DNA of 64,000 nt, from positions 682,001 through 746,000 of the forward strand of contig CAWUHX010000128.1 of the NCBI GenBank assembly GCA_963922205.1. Reading direction: 5' to 3'. The notes beneath the pieces are model-generated. The model ran no database searches and was not told where the DNA came from. It saw only the letters and a program-made list of their open reading frames with translations. Within the stretch, counting starts at the first letter, position 1. The number at the start of each line of letters is the position of its first letter. The DNA comes from Romanomermis culicivorax (Eukaryota > Nematoda > Enoplea > Mermithida > Mermithidae). The position numbers and the translations under genes are program-made. Shown here piece after piece: positions 57,001 through 64,000 of this stretch.

Positions 57001-57626
57001 GTGGATTTGAAATGGCCCGGTCATATATTAGAAAATCTTGAGTGGGATCACCATATGGCCAACCATATGACCGACGATTTCTGTGTGGGGAATGCTTATG
57101 GCACTTGCCTCCAATCACATATATGCCCCGGGTACTCTCTGGCTTTAAATCAAATCCTAAGACTCCCTGAACTTTTAAAAAAATTTTATCACTTTCCGCA
57201 TCTTATACATGTCAATAATGCTTATGGACCTCCCTTTTTGTTCTATTTCCTCACTCACCCTAAACCTCCCAGGTGAAAAATCCGAAGACGCGCTCCTACA
57301 AAATTCTTGCCCTGTATGTCCGATTGTAAGCCAACATTTTCTTTTTTTAAAGTTGTAGTCCTGAATGTTACCGTTATTCTGAGGAAAGAAGCATCCGCGT
57401 ACGCAGCTTATTATATTATTTGCATGAGGTTTTTTTCTTTTCGAGGCTCATTTTGAAAAGAAGACTATAATTCATTATTTTCAGGCATCAACGTCAAGAT
57501 GATGTTAAAGTCCCGGATTTCGTCGCCAAATTGATTGACTTGAGCATTGCAGCGAATAATGGTTTGAAAAAACAATTTAGTTTCAAGTTATTGAAAAAGG
57601 TAATTCCGTCTATTTCCAAAGATTGA
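39079..57626 (+). CDS. SCHIP1: Schwannomin-interacting protein 1, complete, seven coding exons
   Basis: SCHIP1 proteins bind merlin/NF2. Vertebrate forms act at the axon initial segment, and Drosophila Schip1 acts in Hippo signalling. Exons: 39079-39267, 47186-48079, 48721-48876, 55580-55705, 55905-56147, 56494-56693 and 57485-57626. They join in frame to 649 codons plus stop. The start (GCCATGG) follows an acceptor-like TTTTTCAG at 39028, so a 5' UTR exon is likely. Residues 1-455 are acidic and low-complexity. Exons 3-4 carry [13 protein letters not shown] and [19 protein letters not shown]. The family core is [19 protein letters not shown], then the C-terminal coiled coil with [16 protein letters not shown] and [21 protein letters not shown] further 45 residues or so follow, longer than I expect for the family. 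The exon 5 acceptor (TATGTGAAG) is weak. The last exon could instead splice at 57599. Introns 1 and 3 are packed with transposons. Confidence 0.9.
39386..39745. mobile_element. CATACATGTAA-family copy in SCHIP1 intron 1
   Basis: Matches 2721-3136: left ATGTAACGGGACCCCAAGG, central ATGGCTAGCCAT palindromes, right end TTACATGTATG. The left end is damaged. It begins about 120 bp after the exon 1 donor. Confidence 0.6.
40036..41833. mobile_element. hAT-like element with ATCCGGAT ends
   Basis: Ends are inverted TAGTGATGTGCG, flanked by atcttgaa (40028-40035) and atcctgaa (41834-41841), 7 of 8. Subterminal DNA is iterated TATCCGGATATCCG. It contains a minus-strand coding-like segment at 41523-41687. 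It lies in SCHIP1 intron 1. Confidence 0.85.
41523..41687 (-). pseudogene. Unidentified coding-like fragment inside a hAT-like element
   Basis: After an AG at 41689-41688 the minus strand reads [18 protein letters not shown], then [20 protein letters not shown] and [13 protein letters not shown] before TGA: 54 codons of ordinary-looking protein. I do not recognise it. It could be a transposase remnant, a gag-like fragment or a captured host exon. No start codon is in frame. The longer minus ORF next to it (41152-41526) is Thr/Pro-rich and out of frame with it. Confidence 0.3.
42068..42230. mobile_element. 163-bp hAT MITE
   Basis: Ends are inverted CAGGGCCGTGCAC and GCGCACGGCCCTG, flanked by a perfect 8-bp duplication tatgaata (42060-42067, 42231-42238). 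A G run and a C run lie just inside the ends. CAGGGCC-type ends with 8-bp duplications are hAT-like. Confidence 0.85.
42333..43397. mobile_element. hAT-like element with GGTACCGGTACC ends
   Basis: Begins TAGTGATGTCCCGGTACC and ends GGTACCATGGTCGCATCACTA. Flanks ttttgaat (42325-42332) and ctttgaac (43398-43405) agree at 6 of 8, differing by transitions. The subterminal motif is iterated CCGGTACC. In SCHIP1 intron 1. Confidence 0.7.
44265..44370. repeat. Iterated 18-bp terminal repeats of MULE 1
   Basis: About six head-to-tail units of CACATCCGCTACCTAGTG, one with a small internal change (CTTAGTCAGATCC). The same units appear inverted at 45285-45370. Probably transposase-binding sites; no CRISPR features. 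Confidence 0.8.
44540..44869 (-). pseudogene. MULE transposase C-terminal relic
   Basis: The 109-codon ORF reads [20 protein letters not shown] then NRLNL, and later [11 protein letters not shown]. Tryptophan followed by [13 protein letters not shown] and a helical C-terminal region is characteristic of the end of animal MULE transposases (also found in FLYWCH-associated proteins). The catalytic DDE core upstream is missing, so it is non-functional. Part of it recurs, decayed, at about 63200-63420. Confidence 0.65.
45856..45929 (-). tRNA. tRNA-like sequence, probably a SINE head or pseudogene
   Basis: Minus strand, 74 nt. The acceptor stem GCTCGGT/ACCGAGC pairs at all 7 positions. The D arm contains GCTCAGTTGGTTAAAGC (A box), the anticodon stem TGCGG/CCGCA encloses loop ACGGTAG, and the T arm CTGGG-TTCAAGT-CCCAG contains the B box. 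The nominal anticodon is GGT (Thr). Position 33 is C instead of the near-universal T, which argues against a working tRNA. It continues into about 150 bp of unique sequence, as a tRNA-derived SINE would. In SCHIP1 intron 1. Confidence 0.6.
45960..47185. other. 3' part of SCHIP1 intron 1
   Basis: AT-rich intron sequence with no recognised element. It ends at the acceptor TTTTTGTGTTTAG (47185). A second AG (GTTCAG, 47196) lies 11 bp downstream but would break the frame. Confidence 0.5.
48877..51491. other. SCHIP1 intron 3, first part
   Basis: Contains an inverted copy of the TACCTAAAGTCCT repeat at about 49190-49400 and otherwise no recognised element. ORFs here are short and unsupported. Confidence 0.45.
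51500..51705. mobile_element. 206-bp CATACATGTAA-type element with poly-C
   Basis: Left end CAAACCTGTAG and right end CTTACATGTATG are inverted repeats. The flanking duplication gttatttg is perfect (51492-51499 and 51706-51713). It contains a poly-C run and CCAACTGGTCGGACC, shared with 6230-6363. Confidence 0.8.
51714..53611. other. SCHIP1 intron 3, middle part
   Basis: No recognised element or exon. A short GT-rich run occurs near 53035-53057. Confidence 0.4.
53621..55048. mobile_element. hAT-like element with GATCCCGGCC ends
   Basis: Ends are inverted AAGGTTCGGCCGGGAT and ATCCCGGCCGAACCTG, with iterated ATCCCGATC/GATCGGGAT inside. Flanks ccgatgcat (53612-53620) and ccaatgcat (55049-55057) agree at 8 of 9. 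A 343-bp inverted-repeat element (54400-54742) is nested inside. In SCHIP1 intron 3. Confidence 0.75.
54400..54742. mobile_element. Fold-back MITE with GGGGCCGGTTTCATCAAAG ends
   Basis: Perfect 19-bp inverted ends (GGGGCCGGTTTCATCAAAG and CTTTGATGAAACCGGCCCC). They are followed by many nested AGCTTAAGCT, CAGCTGAGCTG and GTTAAGC palindromes. No target duplication was confirmed. Confidence 0.75.
55058..55579. other. 3' part of SCHIP1 intron 3
   Basis: Intron sequence ending at acceptor GTTTTTCAG (55579); nothing else recognised. Confidence 0.45.
56945..57135. repeat. CATACATGTAA-family fragment in SCHIP1 intron 6
   Basis: Contains ATGGCCAACCATATGACCG, ACGATTTCTGTGTGGGG and CCTCCAATCACATATATG, matching the right half of 2721-3136. 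Boundaries are decayed. Confidence 0.5.
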
Positions 57627-57889
57627 TTTTTGTTCTTTCGGCCGACATACTTTTGATTCTGGTGTGTCAGTCGTGTTCGAAAAATTTTACGATTTTGCCA
57701 TCATAATTTTAATCGAATCTCTTAAATTTTTAATGCATGTGCATATGAATAATTTTGTCATTTCGCGTTTTCCGTGCGAAAATGTTGGCAATATTGTTAT
57801 ACTTTTTTTTGTATGTATTGTATGGTGGAACAGTGTAATCAATATTTACATTTTATAGCATAATTAGCATAATTTACTTGCAAATTTTG

Positions 57890-57895
57890 AATAAA
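57890..57895 (+). other. Polyadenylation signal of SCHIP1
   Basis: AATAAA about 264 bp after the SCHIP1 stop codon, before the next gene. It supports the assignment of the last exon. Confidence 0.55.
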
Positions 57896-58066
57896 AGTTT
57901 TTAATAGCGCTGAGCTTTTATTGAATCCCTTATGTTTCAGCAATGTTGAATACTCGGTGGAGGCCGGCTGTTATGCTTGCCCTCAGTTTACAGCGGCATT
58001 GATTTACGTCGTAGTAGCATAATCTGATCAAATCTTTCTTGTTGCACCTTTCAACTTTTATAAATC

Positions 58067-60773
58067 ATGAGTTTTAGAATTTGTAAATCGTCGATCGCGT
58101 TTTTATCGTTTTTGATCGTAGTTCCACCGACTTTCGTAGACAAATCGCTCGCGTTCGAATGTTTCGATTGCACCGACTCGGTACAAGACGATTGTACCGA
58201 TCCGTTCGACATCGACAAGCTCGGTCATTTTAAGATTAACTGCGACGATCGCCAACGTATGCCGAAAGATACGACAGGAAAATTTGTGAGTATAGATTTT
58301 AGTGACTTGAATTTGGGTAATTAATTACTTACACACTTTATGGCCCATCGAATTTTTTAAAAGTTTTGTACACATAGGTATATAAACCTAGCCCGAGCCT
58401 AAGTCTAAGCCTGGTGTGTGTAAGCCATACAACTCATGCGTAAAAAACTGGGGAAAAATTCCATAGGCCATAAAGTGCATAAGTGCCTGAATTTGTTTGT
58501 GCCCCAGCATGCACGAAACTTTTTTTGAATAGCCATAATCGTCACATATTTCGGCTTCGAATCGCATGCATCTTAAATCGGTTCACTCGGTTCGAAATTT
58601 CTCAAAAGCAATGCATGGATAATAGACCCGAATTTCTCGTCCGCAAATGAGCCTTGAAGATTATGTAGTTCTGGGGCTGGTTGCAATATTGCCAATCAAA
58701 CTTGAGTAACGAGCTCAGGTTTTACTCGGTCTTTTAAACCCGAACGTTAGTTGAATAGTTGCAATAAAAGGAAAATAAATTCGAGCTCGAGTTGCACCCA
58801 GTTGCACTTAACAATGGGCATTCTTTAAAGCCGAGCTCGATTTTAACGCCATTGAAAAGTTTAACCTGCGAGTAGTAGTTTTAAGTCCGAGCTTCTGTAT
58901 GCTTTCCATACTTGTTCACAACCATTTCTCCGCTATTTCTTTGTGAAAAACGGGTTTATGGACTTCTACATAATTTTTACATCACTTCCAGTTTGAATGT
59001 GCAAAACCATAACTGCTAGTCAAATTTCTTCTCTTACATGATAAGAAACGAATGCATTTTATCCGTTTTTCTCCGTTGACAACGAGCTCGAGGTGTTTAA
59101 TGCGACCTATAAAAATTAAAATCGACATCAAGTTTAGCCACACCTGTGATTTAGATGTCAAAACCAAGCTCGACTTAAACCTCAGGTTTAGATATTGCAA
59201 CCGCCAACTGAAACATGAATTTTGTATGATTTTTACAGTAAACCCAAAAATTAAAATCCGAAAAGTAGTATTCTGTAGTCGTTTAGGTTTTAAAACACTC
59301 CTACTCCGACTGTTTTTTTGACATAAAAACGAAACATAATTGAGATGAAAATTTCATACAAGTTATCTTTATTAGTTCTCGGAAATTTATTTACACGAAA
59401 TCTTTAAAAGCCAAAAATTAATTTTTCGTGTTGAGCTTGAAATCGCATCACCATAAATCGGGTTTGACTGCGTACTTGTATTATGAAAACTAAGACCGTT
59501 TTGGGCGTAACCATAAAAGTATATTTTAGGGATGGGATAAGTTGATTTCCGGTAATTCCGCACTGAAAATTCACATCATTTGGAAAAAGAGGCTCATGAA
59601 TTGTGATTCCTAATCCAAAAATGTTGAAAATATCAATTTAGACGCAGAGCCCCGAAAAAATGAAGTTTTTATGGATTTTGGCTTCAAAAAAAGTCGTTTT
59701 TGACCGAAAATTTTTTTCTCCGAGTTACTGGTTTACTGTGAAGGTAGGTGCTGTGGTCTGCGTCTGCTCTGAGTGGAAATTTCGTTCAAATTGGTTCAAT
59801 TGGTAGCAGTGGTCCTCCATTTTTCGCGTCCGAGAGGCGATATTTTTGACAACACAGAAAAGTTTGATCATCTTTAATAATTGAAATTCATACAATTACT
59901 GTCAGTCATGTGTTTTTTAGAGTATATGATAGAAATGTACTTTTTGTTAACCTATTGTATGACAGCAGTTGATCTTTCTGTGATATCTGCTAGATGATGC
60001 TTGCTTTCTATATAGGAGAGTAAGAGGGACGCATAGGAAAATTTTTTGGTTAAGTATGAAATAAGCGCATGACTTGATCTGTCGATTTTCTGGGCGGCAA
60101 AGTGCGCTAGACGCATCCGGGGTAGACGGTTAGTTTCGCCTGGTAGTGTATTCTAATTCAAGAAATACAAACTGTAGTATTAAAAGTTTATTTTCTGAAA
60201 GTATACTTCTCTGTATGTAGCTTTCAATGAATGTTATCGCCCATTTTTTCGCAAATAAGATTTGGGTGGAAAAAGATGCTTATGCAAATACGAAACATTC
60301 GTGTACGTGGGCGCTTTTTTCTCAGACTGAGGAGGAAAAAATAAAATGTTGATTTACAATGGGTGGTCAGCTTTTCTACGTTTTGAGGCTCACTTGAAAA
60401 TAAATCGTCTTCCCTTTTGTACCCTGATTTAATCCAACTTTTAGCATCCAAGGTCTTCTTTATTATTAAAAAGATTTATTTGAGAAAATTTTTCGTCTTG
60501 ATTATTTCATTTTTATAGAAATTCGAACGATCCGTAGGCTGCCGGAAAATAATCCAAAACGTTGACGGCAACGTATCCGTGGTACGCGAATGCGCCTACA
60601 GCGGAGGAAAAATGCACGGCATGAAACGAATGGGCAATCGGGGCGTCCGAATTTTCTATTACCAATGCGAAAGTGACCGCTGCAACGCCGCTAAAACGTC
60701 CGCGCCGACCGGTCTCGCGTCAATCGCCGTCTTATTCTTATCACTCTTACCTCCCGTTTTGATGGTGCTGTGA
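58067..60773 (+). CDS. Secreted Ly6/uPAR-domain protein, probable GPI anchor
   Basis: Two exons, 58067-58285 and 60519-60773, joined in phase 0 across a GTGAGT..TATAG intron, give 157 residues. Residues 1-30 are a hydrophobic signal peptide ending before ECFDC. Cysteines at 32, 35, 43, 59, 81, 98, 123 and 128 and the final CN (DRCNAA) fit the three-finger fold of arthropod Ly6 proteins of the quiver/sleepless type. DPFD after the third cysteine and GCRKIIQNVDG are typical of these insect proteins. Eight cysteines are visible, where many Ly6 domains have ten. The C-terminal 20 residues or so are hydrophobic after small residues, as expected for GPI attachment. Such proteins sit outside the plasma membrane and modulate channels, receptors or junctions; which of these applies here cannot be told. 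An AATAAA follows at 60846. Confidence 0.88.
58671..59210. mobile_element. Inverted-repeat element in Ly6 intron
   Basis: CTGGGGCTGGTTGCAATATT on the left and GATATTGCAACCGCCAACTG on the right are imperfect inverted repeats. Inside are iterated GAGCTCGA-like motifs and an inverted ACCTCAGGTTT/AGCTCAGGTTT. It resembles 13437-13811 in layout. No duplication was confirmed. Confidence 0.5.
59211..60518. other. Remainder of Ly6 intron
   Basis: No recognised element; it ends at acceptor TTTTTATAG (60518). ORFs here are unsupported. Confidence 0.45.
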
Positions 60774-60845
60774 CGCTACGGACTAGAATTCCAGAATCAC
60801 ACAAATCAGAAAACGTTACTTTACTAATTAATTAATTTGTTCAAT

Positions 60846-60851
60846 AATAAA
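60846..60851 (+). other. Polyadenylation signal of the Ly6 gene
   Basis: AATAAA 73 bp after the stop codon at 60773. Confidence 0.65.
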
Positions 60852-61542
60852 CTATTGAATTGCTTATGCGATGACTATTTACTCAAAGTACTTGCAGAAA
60901 GCGTACATATACTTTTCTATACTCGGCGATGCTACTCGTGTAGGAGTGTTCTGGATAGAAAAATAAATCAATCTTCTATAATCATTTATTTGAAACGGAG
61001 AACCTTTTAAATTCTTAAAATTTTCTCGGTTGATCAATTTGCAGGCTGAGGAAAGAAATGTGTATGCATGATTAGCTGATTACGGTATTTTACAATTCAA
61101 AAGTCCCGTGTAATTTTTTTAATCCTTGTGTACTCCTCTTATTGCAGCGGTGTATTCCCCTTAGTGAATTCTCAAGGTAATCAAAAGTGCTCGGTTTAAT
61201 TAATTTTCTGTTTATTGAACATTAGTATGCCAAAACGGTTATCTTGAAAAAGATGTCAATCCCGAATTATGTAAGAGATCCAGCAGAATTTTCGACCATC
61301 CTTCCTAAATAGATTCTAGCAAGACCTCGGCAACTTTCAATTAAAAGCGGAGTTCTCCAAAATTAACAGCCATTCGAATTTAGAAACCCTACAGGAACGT
61401 AGCACGTCATGAACTTCTGGGTGATGCGAATTACATTGTACCATGTCTTCACGTATATTAGATGGCCGAACTTTTGTGCATTAGTATAGAGATGTGGACT
61501 CATCAGACTAAGCTATGGAACTCATTTGGTGTGCAATCGCAC
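60852..61542. other. Intergenic stretch
   Basis: AT-rich, no recognised feature. It ends at the left target duplication of MULE 2. Confidence 0.4.
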
Positions 61543-62664
61543 GTGTTCCACGATTGGGTAGCAGATCCGCTACCTACTGCACATCCGCTACCTAGTGCAC
61601 TTCCGCTACCATAGTCACATCCGCTACTAGACAGCAAAAAATGTCAAAAAGGTTTTGATATCATTTTCATAAGGGTTTTCCGAAGACAAAAGAATAAAAG
61701 AAAATGGAATACGGTATGCGTCCTGCGGGGTATTCTCAAGTGAGCGAATTCCGGTTTAAAGCGAGCGATCGATAATGTAATAACACTTTCTTCAAATTTT
61801 CCTTTCTTTACCTTATATTTTTCTTTGTACGTATTTCTTTTTTCTTTCGTTTTCTGTGTATATTGCTCATGTTTTCGTTTATGTATGTTTTTACGTTTCT
61901 ATCTTTTGTCTGTGCTTTCTTTCATGTTATTCCTTCTTGTCATCTTAGTTTTTCTTTTTTTGCTCATGCTACAATACATTATAAGTAGTCATTTTAGATA
62001 ACCATAGTCTCCCGTATAATTCTTCAACATTTCGGCATGCTTGAGTCTTTCATCGTTGTAAGTGTGAAAATCTTCATACAAATAGAAACAAAAGAATGCA
62101 GAAAGAAGGAAAACTTCAAGCGAATGGAAACGTCAACAAAAATGGAGACATTAAGTATATGTGAAAATAGCTGGAAAAAACATCAGAAAAAGGAAAAAGA
62201 ACATGGAAAAAGTGGCAAGAAAGAAGAAGCAAGATAGAGAAAGCAGCAAGGAAGAAAGAAAAAATAAAGTGAAAAAGAACAAAAAAGAAAGAGTCGGAGA
62301 ATAGAAAAAAGATAAAAATAAAGAAGTAAAAGCAAAACACTAAGATGGAAAGTAGATAAAAATGAAGAACAAATCACAAAAGATAAAATTAAATAGGAAA
62401 TAGACGTGCCGGTTTAACAATTACATTTGGAGACAATGCTTATTAAAAATGACAACTTGTAATGTATTATTTCATGAGCAAAAAAGAAAAAAGCAGATGA
62501 CAAGAAAAACGAAAATGAAAGGAAGCAGAGACAAAAGATGAAAGTGCAAAAACATACATAAACGAATGCATAATTGCAACACGCACAACGAAATAAAAAA
62601 AGAAATATGTACAAAGAAAAATATAAGGTAAAGAAGGAAAATGTGAAGAAAATGTTTGCATTCT

Positions 62665-62855
62665 TTATTGCTCATTTGGGAATTCGCCCAATTGGGAGTC
62701 ACTCACATAGGAATCATTCAATTGAGAATTCGCTCACATGGGAATCGCTCAATTGGAAATTCTCCCACTTTGGAAATTGCTCACATGGGAATCGCTCAAC
62801 TGAGAATTTGCTCAATTGGGAATTCACTCAATGGTGAATCGCTCACTTGGAAATA
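62665..62855. repeat. Minisatellite of 15-17-bp units
   Basis: About ten variable units of the type GCTCAATTGGGAATTC alternating with GCTCACATGGGAATC. It lies within MULE 2; the short ORFs across it (NSLTWESLNW-like) are repeat translations. An A/G-rich strand runs from about 62080 to 62660 just before it. Confidence 0.75.
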
Positions 62856-63199
62856 GACCGCGTTCTGCGAGGTGAAAAATATTTTTTGACACTTTTATGG
62901 AACCGCAAGAATGGTTAAAAACGTAATACTACAGAGATTCTACCGAAAGATAGCTCACTAATTAGTAAAGATAAGTAATAAAATCATCAAATTGACCACA
63001 CAACCAAATTCTAATGAGTGGATTTTTATTTACATAACAAAGTTACCACACAAGTAACTCAAGTGACAGAACAATCAGTCTAGACGGACGTTTGTCATTT
63101 TCAATTATTTCTCAATATTTTATAATTTTGAGTTCAAAATTTTAAAAAACTATTGTTGAACATACCTCCCGAGTAGACCAAAGACTGATTGTTTTCAGC

Positions 63200-63420
63200 A
63201 AACGTGGATCCATGGCCATTTCTATCTAAAATTATTGGGATAACCCTGGGCCAAGAACGACAAATCACTGCATCTCGCGGGGTTCGTGACACGCATTTAG
63301 CAGAACACTATTTATTGCATTTACTTCTGAAAATACGGGGCAAATTAGAAATTTTGATCCACATCGGTTGCGACCGCATATTTACCAATTTTAAAAAAAT
63401 GAAATTTTAAATTTTGACGA
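63200..63420 (+). pseudogene. Decayed MULE transposase segment
   Basis: In inverse orientation this matches 44540-44905 of MULE 1 (shared AACGTGGATCCATGGCCA and TTGGGATAACCCTGGG). The coding frame on the minus strand is broken. It confirms that both MULEs descend from one transposase-bearing ancestor. Confidence 0.55.
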
Positions 63421-63612
63421 TACATGCGTGATCTAATTGGTAAAAAATTAAATGAGCTTAATAATTTGTAAATGCATACTGTATATTCTTTCATAATAAA
63501 ATCCTGTCCAGGTTATTCAACGCAAAAAGTAAATGCAACGTGTTACTTACATACCCCAGCAGAAAGTAGCGGATGTGCAGTAGGTAGCGGTATGGCACCG
63601 ACCCGTGTTCGA

Positions 63613-64000
63613 CTGCACAATTTACTTTTTTTGAATTGGCAGATTCATTGAAGACACTGTAGAAGTTCTTTGAAAACAGGACCTTTATTGAAAATACCTG
63701 ATAAATTTTTTATTCCTGATTCAGTCGTTGATAATACTAATTTCAACGGCTTTAAAGTTTATGAGAAGACTTTCTGATCTTTTTACTGTCAAATTTACTC
63801 TTGCTGCTGCGCCTGCTATTTCAAAATAAATGGACAAGATATTGGTACATTACGCATCCATTTTTTTGTTTAATATCTCCTTTATGCAAATAAAAAGTTT
63901 TCTGACTTCAATAGACAACAGGGCAGACTTTGACACAGTGGAAGAGATTCAACTTTCGTTATGTATATTCTTGGGAACTATTGCTATCAGTGCATAATGA
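63613..64000. other. Right edge, nothing recognised
   Basis: AT-rich sequence with no supported feature. Confidence 0.4.

Larger units (their letters stand above)
61551..63604. mobile_element. Mutator-like element (MULE) 2
   Basis: Begins CGATTGGGTAGCAGATCCGC and ends GGTATGGCACCGACCC, the reverse orientation of MULE 1. Flanks gtgttcca (61543-61550) and gtgttcga (63605-63612) agree at 7 of 8. It carries the same CACATCCGCTACCTAGTG units, three or four on the left and two on the right. The interior contains AT-rich filler, a 17-bp minisatellite and a decayed transposase piece near 63200-63420. Confidence 0.8.

Noticed and set aside
62037-62614. Lys-rich plus ORFs and Phe-rich minus ORFs
   Set aside because: They translate an A/G-rich strand inside MULE 2; reading the same simple sequence in both directions gives both.

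Overview
The window looks like AT-rich genomic DNA of an animal, most likely an arthropod and probably an insect. Three spliced, conserved metazoan genes can be assembled from exons with GT..AG introns. No rRNA, CRISPR array or operon-like gene spacing is visible. The species cannot be named from the sequence.

Genes. (1) The minus strand from 8189 to 3796 holds the first nine coding exons (339 codons, in frame throughout) of WDR35/IFT121, a ciliary IFT-A protein; the rest lies beyond the left edge or was not recognised. (2) The plus strand from 39079 to 57626 holds a complete seven-exon schwannomin-interacting protein 1 (SCHIP1) gene of 649 codons plus stop. (3) The plus strand from 58067 to 60773 holds a two-exon secreted Ly6/uPAR-type protein with a probable GPI anchor. 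These genes share no pathway that I can see and are simply neighbours.

Most of the rest is transposon DNA, much of it nested. Many insertions still show 8-bp target-site duplications (TSDs), typical of hAT or Mutator-like (MULE) elements. Classes seen: hAT-like elements with iterated palindromes at their ends (61-1409, 4787-7046, 9018-10459, 37333-38946, 40036-41833, 42333-43397, 43673-45477, 53621-55048); a family of about 1 kb elements with interchangeable terminal motifs and very stable GC hairpins (9286-10317 and the 24066-30913 cluster); two MULEs with transposase relics (44253-45371, 61551-63604); short elements ending CATACATG; a 2.7-kb element with a 10-bp TSD (31634-34361) carrying a dead CR1/Jockey-like retroposon; a probable solo LTR (11825-13180); an RTE-like reverse-transcriptase relic; and several small MITEs and fold-backs.

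Region by region: 1-10.5 kb is WDR35 plus insertions. 10.5-24 kb is gene-free repeat and unassigned DNA. 24-31 kb is a dense nested and end-to-end transposon cluster. 31.6-34.4 kb is the 10-bp-TSD element. 34.4-39 kb is relics plus one hAT-like element. 39-57.6 kb is SCHIP1, whose 7.9-kb first intron and 6.7-kb third intron hold most of its repeats. 58-60.8 kb is the Ly6 gene. 61.5-63.6 kb is the second MULE.

The most unusual signal is the 24-31 kb family. Homologous interiors are joined to at least five different terminal palindrome motifs, and several copies sit end to end sharing a single TSD.
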